From DASXUX01 sp036504595 (GTDB lineage: Bacteria; Planctomycetota; SZUA-567; H5-PLA8), in contig DASXUX010000053.1 of assembly GCA_036504595.1 (NCBI GenBank), positions 124,001 through 188,000 of the forward strand: a stretch of 64,000 nucleotides of DNA. Reading direction: 5' to 3'. A program made the position numbers and the translations under genes. The notes under the pieces were generated by a model. It made no database searches and was not told the DNA's origin. It saw nothing but the letters and a program-made list of their open reading frames with translations. Every line of letters begins with the position of its first letter. Within the stretch, counting starts at the first letter, position 1. Below, piece by piece: positions 15,941-23,166 of the stretch.

Positions 15941-15988
15941 CGCAATCCGGGAGGATTGCGCCACATTTCGCAATCCGGGAGGATTGCG
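15941..15988. repeat. Two family B inverted repeats
   Basis: Two identical copies of CGCAATCCGGGAGGATTGCG at 15941-15960 and 15969-15988, separated by CCACATTT. The second abuts the stop codon of the large-subunit gene, whose TAG (15991-15989) is the first three bases of the TAGCGCAATCC repeat on the minus strand. Confidence 0.85.
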
Positions 15989-17578
15989 CTACAGATCGTG
16001 CCCGCAGTAAGACAGGTTGAAACTCTTGTTGCACAGCGGGAAATCCGAAATCTGCTGCCCGCGCAGCGACATCGCCAGTCCCATCCAGTTGTGGAATGAC
16101 GGATCGACGACCTTGTAGTGAGCCAGCCGCCCCTCGCCGCTGGTCATCGCCACGTGGCAAATCTCTCCGCGCCAGCCCTCTGTCAGCGAAACCACAATCG
16201 AATCGTTCGCCAGCTTCCCAAGCTCCACATGCGCGCCATTCTCCGGCAGCGAATTCAACTGCTCCTGTATGAACGCCGCGGAACGTTGAATCTCAAACCA
16301 GCGCACGTACGCGCGAGCCGCGACGTCGCCGCCGCTGCCGACCGACATCGGAATATGCGTCACCATGAAGATGCCGAACGGAAACTCGAAGCGCACGTCG
16401 CGTTCGACGCCACACGCGCGCGCCGCCACGCCGACCAGCCCAAGCTGCTCGCACACCTCGCGCGAGACTGCGCCGGTTTCTTCAAAGCGCGCCATCACCG
16501 ACGGCGTTTCCCACAGCAGGTTCGCTGCGCCCGTCACGTCCTTCAGCGCCGCCGCCAGCCGCGTGCGCAGACTTTCGCGCACGCCCTCGTCCACGACCTG
16601 GCCGATACCGCCCGGCCGCACCAGGCCGCGCCCGAACCGGTTGCCGCAGATCTCCGCCGTCATGTTCAGAAAATCGCCGCGAATGCGCCCGCAGAACGAC
16701 ATCGTCGGCAGGAAGCCAACATCGCCCGCCAGAGCGCCCAAATCGCCGGTGTGATTGGCCAGCCGCTCCAACTCCAGAGCGATCCCGCGCACCGCCTGCG
16801 CGCGCGCCGGCACATGCGTCCCGGAGAGCGCCTCTAATGCGTGGCAGTAGGCCATCGTGTGCCCGACCGTCGTGTCGCCCGCCAGCGTCTCGATCAAGTG
16901 AATCGTGCGCTTGCCCGGCCCGCCGACCAGAGCCCGCTCGACGCCGCGATGCTGATAGCCCAGCGAAATCTCGAGATGCAGCACGTTCTCGCCGTGGCAC
17001 AGAAACCGGAAATGCCCGGGCTCGATAATTCCTGCGTGCACCGGCCCGACCGCGACCTCGTGCATTTCCTCGCTGGTCGTTTGCAGGAAATTCGTCACGC
17101 CCGGCAGAATGGGATCGTCGGGCTTGCGACCGAAAGGATCGGTAGCGACGGCCGGCACGGAGGCCGGCGCTACCCCTTGTGCGCGATACGACGAATGGAA
17201 GCGGATCGGCTTCAGCCACGGATGTCCTTCCGGCTTGATTCCCCACTGCTCGGCAATTTCGCGCTCAAACCAATGGGCCTGCGGGCACTCGCTCGTGAGC
17301 GATTGATAGCGATCACCGACATCCGCCGACAGAACTGCCAAAATACCCGACGCCGAATTCGCCAGCACCGCGTACAGCCGCACGCCTGTGGAAGTAGCGC
17401 CGGCCTCCGTGCCGGCAGTTCCGGACGCCGGCGCTACGGGCCGCCCGAACAGCGCCGCCAATCGGCTGCCGGACGAAACGCCATCCAGCACCACATCGCG
17501 GAACTCGTCGATCCCGAGTTGCGGAATCTCGTCGAGCCGTGCCGGCTGGCAGTTGGTCAATTCAAGCGCTAACGCCAC
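15989..17578 (-). CDS. Hyf-like complex: NuoC-NuoD fused large subunit without NiFe cysteines
   Basis: 529 aa, organised like HycE/HyfG. The N-terminal NuoC-like domain ends with AHWFEREIAEQWGIKPEGHP, and a large NuoD-like domain starts at LCHGENVLHLEISLGYQHRG. In catalytic [NiFe] enzymes the first ligand pair is R-x-C-G-x-C before the AHSxAYAxALE segment; here that place reads ETLAGDTTVGHTMAYCHALE with no Cys pair. The C-terminal DPCxxC motif is replaced by VVDPSFHNWMGL. Both Ni-ligand pairs are therefore missing, as in energy-converting hydrogenase-related (Ehr) complexes and NuoD, so H2 catalysis is not expected. Two repeat-derived inserts interrupt the NuoC part in frame. GTG start; overlaps the upstream membrane-subunit gene by 10 nt. 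Confidence 0.9.
   Translation of the reverse strand: MALALELTNCQPARLDEIPQLGIDEFRDVVLDGVSSGSRLAALFGRPVAPASGTAGTEAGATSTGVRLYAVLANSASGILAVLSADVGDRYQSLTSECPQAHWFEREIAEQWGIKPEGHPWLKPIRFHSSYRAQGVAPASVPAVATDPFGRKPDDPILPGVTNFLQTTSEEMHEVAVGPVHAGIIEPGHFRFLCHGENVLHLEISLGYQHRGVERALVGGPGKRTIHLIETLAGDTTVGHTMAYCHALEALSGTHVPARAQAVRGIALELERLANHTGDLGALAGDVGFLPTMSFCGRIRGDFLNMTAEICGNRFGRGLVRPGGIGQVVDEGVRESLRTRLAAALKDVTGAANLLWETPSVMARFEETGAVSREVCEQLGLVGVAARACGVERDVRFEFPFGIFMVTHIPMSVGSGGDVAARAYVRWFEIQRSAAFIQEQLNSLPENGAHVELGKLANDSIVVSLTEGWRGEICHVAMTSGEGRLAHYKVVDPSFHNWMGLAMSLRGQQISDFPLCNKSFNLSYCGHDL
17151..17173. repeat. Family A repeat inside the large-subunit gene
   Basis: GCCGGCACGGAGGCCGGC followed by GCTAC at 17151-17173, in frame. 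On the minus strand it encodes VAPASVPAVAT within the NuoC-to-NuoD linker. It follows the WLKPIRFHSSYR segment that normally closes the NuoC domain, so it sits at a domain boundary. Confidence 0.85.
17394..17437. repeat. Long family A repeat inside the large-subunit gene
   Basis: GTAGC plus GCCGGCCTCCGTGCCGGC at 17394-17416, continued by AGTTCCGGACGCCGGCGCTAC to 17437. The same longer form occurs at 19594-19638. It is in frame and encodes VAPASGTAGTEAGAT in the N-terminal NuoC-like domain. Confidence 0.85.
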
Positions 17579-19200
17579 GGCGTGCTCCCGATTTCGGGTT
17601 GAGACCTGCCCACCGCAGAGGACGCGGAGGACGCAGAGGAGGAGAAAAGACCAGGAATTTCGCCTCTGTGTCCTTCGTGTCCTCTGTGGTGAGATGCTGT
17701 CGCGTCCGTCGGCTCCTGTGCCCGCAAAACCTGCGCTGCCTCCTTGAGTAGATCAGAGAGCTGCGGCGGCGTGTACAGGCCCAGGCACAGAACCAATGCG
17801 CAGAGCAGCGCGGGGGATAGCACGCCGAGGAGCGGCTCCCGCCGCCGCATCGCTTGCGACTCAGTGGCGCGCTGCGTGGGGGCTCCCTGCGACATGCGTA
17901 TGACGATGGTCGCCATTCCAACAAAAATCACCGAGAGGAAAAATAAGTACGCGATCGCCACGCCTGTGTGTCCCTGCTCGATCGCCGCCTTCAAAATCGT
18001 GAACTCGCTGAGGAACGGTCCGAACGGCGGGAATCCCGTAATCGCCAGAAATCCCGCAACCCACAGAATCCCGGTGAGCGGCAGCGCCGTCAGCACCCCG
18101 CGCACGTCGGACGCGGATTTTGTCTTGTACACAGCGAGAATATTTCCCGCCGCAAAGAACAGCATCGCCTTGGTCAGTGAATGATTGACCGCATGCAGCA
18201 GCGCGCCGATCGTTCCGAGCCCGCCCAGTCCCACGCCGAGCGCCAGAATGCCCATGTGTTCCACGCTCGAATACGCCAGCAGCCGCTTGTAGTCCCGCTG
18301 CCCGACGATAAACACCGCCGCCACGCCCATCGAAATCAGCCCGAAGATCAGCAGCAGTTCGCGCGAGAACTCGCCCGCTCCATCCGCTTCGCACACTTGC
18401 TGCGCCCGCAGGATTCCCAGGAACGCGCAATTCAGCAGCGCGCCGGATAGCAGCGCCGAGACCACCGATGGCGACTCGCTGTGCGCGTCCGGCAGCCACG
18501 TGTGCAGCGGCGCCAGGCCCATCTTCGTGCCATACCCAACTAGCAGCAGGATGAACGCAGCCTTCAGCCACATGGGATCGAGCTTGTGGCCGACGCGCAC
18601 CAGGTCTGCGATCAAGAGCGACGAAACTCCGCCTGAAAACGTCGCCGCGCCCGCCAGGAAAAACGTTCCCAGCAGCGCCAACGCGATTCCGACGGAGCAG
18701 ATCAGCAGATACTTCCACGTAGCTTCCAGCGAGCGCCGGTGGCGGTGGAAATAAATGAGCGGCGCGCTGGCCAGCGTCGTGGCTTCGATCGCCACCCACA
18801 GCAGCCCAAAGTGCTGGCTCATCGTGACCAGCGTCATCGTTCCCAGAAAGAACAGCAGGCAGCCGGTGAAAATCGCTTCCGGCGCGTTCGAGAAGAACAG
18901 CCCCTCCTCGTCAAAGTCTTCATGCGCTCCGTGTGGCTCATGGCTCAAGTAGCCGGCCGCCTGTATCGCCGCCGCGAGAAATAGAACGCTCGTGATCGCC
19001 AGGAACAGCAGCCCCGGACCGTCAAGCTGCAGCCACCCGCCAAAGATCGGCCCCGGCCGCACGGCCCAGCACACGCCAACCAGCCCCGTGTGCGCCACTC
19101 CCGTCAGCACCAGCAGCAGGCGTCGCAGCCGGTCCGAACGCAGCAGCAACGCGGCCACGCCGGCCAATACCGGCACAAAGATCAGCGCGGAGATCAACAT
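17569..19200 (-). CDS. Hyf-like complex: membrane subunit HyfF/NuoN-M type
   Basis: Proton-pump-type membrane subunit (543 aa) of the complex I antiporter family, with about 13-14 predicted helices. Typical motifs: LLWVAIEATTLASAPLIYFH, GYGTKMGLAPLHTWLPDAHS with conserved Lys and the His/Pro helix, LLAYSSVEHMGILALGVGLG, and NHSLTKAMLFFAAGNILAVY. These match HyfF/HycC. Last membrane subunit before the large catalytic-type subunit. Its C-terminal tail of about 45 residues (ATASHHRGHEGHRGEIPGLF onward) is encoded by two family C repeats (17607-17700) and runs over the start of the next gene by 10 nt, so the tail is probably an acquired extension. Overlaps the upstream HyfE-like gene by 7 nt. Confidence 0.9.
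   Translation of the reverse strand: MLISALIFVPVLAGVAALLLRSDRLRRLLLVLTGVAHTGLVGVCWAVRPGPIFGGWLQLDGPGLLFLAITSVLFLAAAIQAAGYLSHEPHGAHEDFDEEGLFFSNAPEAIFTGCLLFFLGTMTLVTMSQHFGLLWVAIEATTLASAPLIYFHRHRRSLEATWKYLLICSVGIALALLGTFFLAGAATFSGGVSSLLIADLVRVGHKLDPMWLKAAFILLLVGYGTKMGLAPLHTWLPDAHSESPSVVSALLSGALLNCAFLGILRAQQVCEADGAGEFSRELLLIFGLISMGVAAVFIVGQRDYKRLLAYSSVEHMGILALGVGLGGLGTIGALLHAVNHSLTKAMLFFAAGNILAVYKTKSASDVRGVLTALPLTGILWVAGFLAITGFPPFGPFLSEFTILKAAIEQGHTGVAIAYLFFLSVIFVGMATIVIRMSQGAPTQRATESQAMRRREPLLGVLSPALLCALVLCLGLYTPPQLSDLLKEAAQVLRAQEPTDATASHHRGHEGHRGEIPGLFSSSASSASSAVGRSQPEIGSTPWR
17607..17700. repeat. Inverted family C repeats forming the 3' end of the HyfF-like gene
   Basis: CCACCGCAGAGGACGCGGAG with GACGCAGAGG (17609-17640) and, in the opposite sense, CCTCTGTGTCCTTCGTGTCC with TCTGTGG (about 17671-17695). 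They face each other and could form a large hairpin. Other copies: 13143-13176 and 45561-45592. Confidence 0.75.
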
Positions 19201-20021
19201 GCCTTCCCCTCCGCAAGTTCCTTGGACGACGCACTGCTTTCGCTCGTCGCGCCGCTAAGGCTCTGGCGAGGCGGCGTCGGTGGATGAGCGCGCCCGCTGT
19301 CGCGCGTCAGATCCGCCAGCGACGAAAGCCGGTCGGTATCGATGTGGTCGAATTCGCGGCTGATATGGAAGATGATGATGCCCATCACGAACACCGCCAC
19401 GAACACGTCCAGCAGCACTCCCAGTTCGATCAGGAACGGCACGTCGCTGGCCAGAGCCACGCCCATCGCGTAAATGCCGTTCTCCATGGCCAGGTAACCG
19501 AGCACCTGCGTGAGCGCTTTGCGCCGCGTGATGATGATGAACAATCCCACCAGCAGGCCGAACAGTCCGAACGGAATGACCAGCGGCGACAAGGTGGCGC
19601 CGGCCTCCGTGCCGGCGGCTCCGGACGCCGGCCCCACCGGCGTCAGCCGCCCGCCCAGCCAGAACGAAAACGCCAGCCCGCCCAATCCCAGGATCAGGGA
19701 CAGCGTGTACCCGACAAACGGTTCAACCTCGCGCCGCACGTTGGCGTCGCGCTGAGCGCGGCCGAGAAGGCGCGGGAAGACGATGCCCTTAAGTCCAATC
19801 GTTGCGATCGCCAGCAGCCACTGCCGCAGCATGGGCGTTCCCGGATGCAGCAGCAGCGGCAGCAACCCCAGCGCCGCGCCTTGCACCGCGATCATGCGGA
19901 TCAACAAGGCGATGCGGCTCGACCCGAGCATCACCAGATCGGTCAGCACCAAAAAAATGAGCACGCCTTCCGCCCAGTTCAACACATCAAACCTCACGGT
20001 CTGGTCATTAGCTTTACGCAC
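19194..20021 (-). CDS. Hyf-like complex: HyfE/NuoK-type membrane subunit
   Basis: 275 aa, hydrophobic, with about seven helices, resembling HyfE (E. coli HyfE is about 216 aa). The C-terminal segment GYLAMENGIYAMGVALASDV is the NuoK-like region with the conserved Glu in a membrane helix, and it ends with GIIIFHISREFDHIDTDRLS. The start is uncertain: the first eight codons (MRKANDQT) come from an intergenic TCATTAG-type repeat, and the GTG at 19997 (MRFDVLNWAEG) may be the original start. A family A repeat (19594-19638) adds about 15 residues (LTPVGPASGAAGTEAGATLS) in frame in a loop between helices, and the C-terminus overlaps the next gene by 7 nt. Confidence 0.85.
   Translation of the reverse strand: MRKANDQTVRFDVLNWAEGVLIFLVLTDLVMLGSSRIALLIRMIAVQGAALGLLPLLLHPGTPMLRQWLLAIATIGLKGIVFPRLLGRAQRDANVRREVEPFVGYTLSLILGLGGLAFSFWLGGRLTPVGPASGAAGTEAGATLSPLVIPFGLFGLLVGLFIIITRRKALTQVLGYLAMENGIYAMGVALASDVPFLIELGVLLDVFVAVFVMGIIIFHISREFDHIDTDRLSSLADLTRDSGRAHPPTPPRQSLSGATSESSASSKELAEGKAC
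19594..19638. repeat. Long family A repeat in a loop of the HyfE-like gene
   Basis: GTGGC plus GCCGGCCTCCGTGCCGGC at 19594-19616, continued by GGCTCCGGACGCCGGCCCCACC to 19638. It is in frame and lies between two predicted membrane helices, where an insertion would be tolerated. Confidence 0.85.
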
Positions 20022-20086
20022 AGCGCTTGCGCAATGACCAATGACTAATGACTCGCAATCCCTGCCGGCACGGAGGCCGGCGCTAC
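20000..20086. repeat. Gap between HyfE- and HyfC-like genes: family F and family A repeats
   Basis: GGTCATTAGC and CAATGACCAATGACTAATGA form an inverted pair around AGCGCTTGCG, followed by a family A copy at 20064-20086. The TAG stop of the HyfC-like gene (20085-20083) lies within the first bases of the family A repeat (GTAGCGCCGG on the minus strand). Confidence 0.8.
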
Positions 20087-21000
20087 CGCCTCAACGTCAA
20101 TATCAACGCCAGCGTCGCAATGGCCGCAGCGCTGACCAAAAGCTGCGGCACTCGCAACAGCCGCAGCCGCGCCATGCATGATTCGATCGCGCCCACCACC
20201 ACCGCCAATCCCAACAGTCCGCCCACGGCCGCCAGCAGATCCAGCCACGCGTTCCCGCTATGCGAAGGAACGATGATTCCGACCAGCACCGCTCCGAGCA
20301 CCCACAGCTTCAGCGCCGCGCCGTAAAGGATGAACGCGAAGTCCGGCCCGCCGTGATCCAGCACCATCACTTCGTGGATCATCGTCAGTTCCAGATGCGT
20401 ATTCGGATCATCGACGGGAATGCGCGCGTTCTCCGTCAGCACCACCACCATCAGGCACACCGCCACAAGTGCCAACACCGGCCCGACCGTTCCCCATGCC
20501 TGCACGCTCAATGCGGGCAGGATCGCCGACACAGAAATCTCGCCCGTTTGCCGCGCCAGCGCCGCCAGACCCAGCAGCAGCGCCGGCTCAGCCAGAGCGG
20601 AAAACTGCACTTCGCGGCTGGCGCCCATGCCTTCGAACGCCGATCCGGTGTCCAGCGCCGCAATCACCGTGAAGAAGCGCATCAGTCCCAACAGCCCGGC
20701 CAGCAAAATCATGTCGCCCGCAAACGCCAGCGGCGCAGCCTGCCCGCCCAGCGGCACTACGGCCAGAGCCACCAGCACGGCGGCCAGTCCGACCATCGGT
20801 CCCGCGCGGAAAATCCACGTCGTCGTCTTGCTGTAAACCGCGCCCTTTTGGAGCAACTTCCAGATGTCGTAATACGCCTGCAGCAGCGGTTGCCCGCGCC
20901 GCCCGGCGAAGAACGCCTTCGTGCGGTTGATCACGCCCAGCAGCAGCGGCGCGAGCAACAACGCAAGAATCTGGGGCAACAGGATCATCTTTTCATCCAC
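20083..21000 (-). CDS. Hyf-like complex: HyfC/NuoH-type membrane subunit
   Basis: 305 aa, about eight helices, homologous to NuoH/HyfC/HycD. Characteristic are RRGQPLLQAYYDIWKLLQKG near the N-terminus (the NuoH amphipathic helix and following loop), ALDTGSAFEGMGASREVQFS (conserved acidic E-channel loop) and NARIPVDDPNTHLELTMIHE (conserved Asp/Glu loop facing the small subunits). These charged loops couple the cluster-bearing arm to ion transport in the complex I family. The frame starts at a GTG (21000) with an internal ATG four codons later; either may be used. It ends in LRR then TAG, the TAG being part of a repeat. About 80 nt of TCATTAG-type repeat separates it from the HyfB-like gene. 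Confidence 0.9.
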   Translation of the reverse strand: MDEKMILLPQILALLLAPLLLGVINRTKAFFAGRRGQPLLQAYYDIWKLLQKGAVYSKTTTWIFRAGPMVGLAAVLVALAVVPLGGQAAPLAFAGDMILLAGLLGLMRFFTVIAALDTGSAFEGMGASREVQFSALAEPALLLGLAALARQTGEISVSAILPALSVQAWGTVGPVLALVAVCLMVVVLTENARIPVDDPNTHLELTMIHEVMVLDHGGPDFAFILYGAALKLWVLGAVLVGIIVPSHSGNAWLDLLAAVGGLLGLAVVVGAIESCMARLRLLRVPQLLVSAAAIATLALILTLRR

Positions 21001-21002
21001 TC

Positions 21003-21081
21003 AACTTCGTCATTAGTCATTGGTCATTAGTCATTGCGCGCTGAGCGTGCCGTTAATGACCAATGACAAATGACGAATGAC
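21003..21081. repeat. Family F (CATTAGTCATTGGTCATTAG) inverted junction repeat
   Basis: GTCATTAGTCATTGGTCATT on the left arm and GTTAATGACCAATGACAAAT on the right arm fill the whole gap between the HyfB- and HyfC-like genes and could form a long hairpin. A related pair lies at 20000-20055. Confidence 0.75.
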
Positions 21082-23166
21082 CTATCCCAGTTTCCACACC
21101 AACAGCACCAACAACGTCAGCGCCACATACAGCACGTACATGTGCACGCGTCCGCCCTGCACCCACCGCAATTGCTTCAGCCCTTGCGACACTCCTGCGA
21201 ACATCGGCGCGAGGACACGCTCCCGTACGGTGTCCGGCGTTTGCGTGGACAGCTCGATCTTCTCAGGAAACAGACCTTCCGGGCCCGCACCCTGACGCTT
21301 TGTCCTCACGAAAATCCGGAACAGCCACATCAGCGGCTGCGAGAACGACGACGCCGTGTACTGCATGCGCGCCGTGGGTTGAGCGTACCCGCAATCCCAC
21401 GTCCCGGCTGTCGCGACCCCGTGCTTGCTCAAAAGGCGCCAGCGCAGCACCACCAGGAAAGTCAGCAGCCCGGCAAAAACTCCAGTCCCAAGCACGGCCA
21501 GCGTCAGCGGCGCCCGCGTCAATTCCAGCGCCGCGCGAACTGCCGCCGGCGGCAGACCCAGCGCCTGCTGCAGCACGCCATCCAGCCGTTGCACAACCAG
21601 GGGCGCAAGCACTCCCACGCAAACGCAGCCGCAGGCCAGAATCAACATCGGCGCGCGCATGCCGCGGCTGACTTCGCGCGCTGACGCGGCGTGCTCACTG
21701 CGCGGCTCACCCAGAAAAACGATTCCGAACACCTTGGTGAAGGCCGCTGCCGCCAATCCGCCAATCAGGCCCAGCGCCGCAATCGTCACCAGTGCCGGAA
21801 TCGCAACCGTTCCGATTTCCATGCCCACCGGCATCGACTCTGGCATTCGAATGATCGCGTAGAAGTTCCCAAGGAAGATGAGCAGTTCGCTGACAAAACC
21901 GTTGAGCGGCGGGAGTCCGCAGATCGCCACCGCGCCGAAAAGAAACGCCGTGGCCGTCCAGGGCATGCGTTTCAGCAGCCCGCCGAGCTGATCAAGCTGC
22001 CGCGTGCCGGTGGCTCGCGCCACCGCACCGGCGCCGAGGAACAGCAGTCCTTTGAACAGCGAATGGTTGATCACATGCAGCAGCGCGCCGCCGAAGCCCA
22101 GCACCTGCATGCTGATCGACCCGCTGGTCATGCCAAGCAGCCCCGTGCCGAGACCGAGCGCGATAATCCCGAGGTTCTCGACGCTGGAGTACGCCAGCAT
22201 CCGTTTGATGTCATGCTGCGCCAATGCGAAGAGCACGCCCAGCACGCCGGACGTGAGCCCAATGCCGACCAGCAGCCAGCCCCACCACGCCGGCGGGATT
22301 CCAAGATAAGTGATCGTCCGCACCAGCCCGTAAACGCCCGTCTTCAGCAGCACGCCGGACATGAGCGCCGATACGTGGCTGGGCGCCGCGGGGTGAGCTT
22401 CCGGCAGCCAGACGTGCAGCGGCATGAAGCCCGCCTTCGTCCCGAAGCCGATCAGCGCGAGCACAAACGCGAGACTGGCTGTCGAAGCCGGCAATCCGCC
22501 GAAGCGCTCAAAATCGTAGCTTCCAGAACTCTGTCCCAATACCACGAATAGCGCCAACAGGAACGCCGCGCCGATCTGCGAGGCGACCATGTACGTCCAG
22601 CCCGCCCGCCGCACCTCTTCTTTGTCGTGCTCGAACGTCACCAGGAAGTACGACGCCACCGTCATCACTTCCCACGCCAGCAGGAAGAGCACCGCATTCC
22701 GCGCCGCCACAACCATGACCATTCCGGCGACCGTCAGCGCGTAGAAGAACCAAGCCGAACCCAGAGAGTGGTGGGGCGGGCCTCCGTGCCCGCCGCTCCG
22801 GTCCCCTTCGGGTGAGGGGGCGTGCTCGCCCAGCAGATATGAACTTCCGTAGATGGCGGCCACTGCGGCCAAGAAGAAGATCGGCACAAGAAAAAACGCC
22901 GTCAGCGGATCGATTCCAACGGAAAAAGAGATGCTGGGATTCCCGCCGCTGTCCGTCAGGAACGGCAGCAGACTCCAGTTGCACTTCAGGGATTCCGGCG
23001 CCCCGCCCAGCAAAACGCTGAGCGCCGGCACCAATCCCAAAATGCACGCCGCGACCACTCCGCCCACGCCCAGCGCCGAGCACAGCCGCGCATCCTTCCC
23101 AAACGCAAGCGCGGAAGAACCAGCGAGAATCAGAAGCGCAATGGCGGCGAGCAACAACGCGATCAT
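21082..23166 (-). CDS. Hyf-like complex: HyfB/NuoL-type membrane subunit
   Basis: 694-aa antiporter-type membrane subunit with about 15-16 helices. Conserved pieces: FLLAWEVMTVASYFLVTFEH (Glu of the proton path), GFGTKAGFMPLHVWLPEAHP (Lys and the broken helix), MLAYSSVENLGIIALGLGTG and LLHVINHSLFKGLLFLGAGA. The C-terminus (AGTWDCGYAQPTARMQYTAS) is typical of HyfB/HycC-type proteins. First structural gene of the operon; its ATG overlaps the stop of the HTH-EIIA gene (ATGA). A variant of repeat family A (about 22770-22800) encodes GGHGGPPHHS in the loop after GEHAPSPEGDR. Confidence 0.92.
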   Translation of the reverse strand: MIALLLAAIALLILAGSSALAFGKDARLCSALGVGGVVAACILGLVPALSVLLGGAPESLKCNWSLLPFLTDSGGNPSISFSVGIDPLTAFFLVPIFFLAAVAAIYGSSYLLGEHAPSPEGDRSGGHGGPPHHSLGSAWFFYALTVAGMVMVVAARNAVLFLLAWEVMTVASYFLVTFEHDKEEVRRAGWTYMVASQIGAAFLLALFVVLGQSSGSYDFERFGGLPASTASLAFVLALIGFGTKAGFMPLHVWLPEAHPAAPSHVSALMSGVLLKTGVYGLVRTITYLGIPPAWWGWLLVGIGLTSGVLGVLFALAQHDIKRMLAYSSVENLGIIALGLGTGLLGMTSGSISMQVLGFGGALLHVINHSLFKGLLFLGAGAVARATGTRQLDQLGGLLKRMPWTATAFLFGAVAICGLPPLNGFVSELLIFLGNFYAIIRMPESMPVGMEIGTVAIPALVTIAALGLIGGLAAAAFTKVFGIVFLGEPRSEHAASAREVSRGMRAPMLILACGCVCVGVLAPLVVQRLDGVLQQALGLPPAAVRAALELTRAPLTLAVLGTGVFAGLLTFLVVLRWRLLSKHGVATAGTWDCGYAQPTARMQYTASSFSQPLMWLFRIFVRTKRQGAGPEGLFPEKIELSTQTPDTVRERVLAPMFAGVSQGLKQLRWVQGGRVHMYVLYVALTLLVLLVWKLG

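Noticed and set aside
15145..23166. Catalytic [NiFe] hydrogenase
   Set aside because: Neither CxxC pair needed for the NiFe centre is present and no maturation genes (hyp, endopeptidase) are visible.
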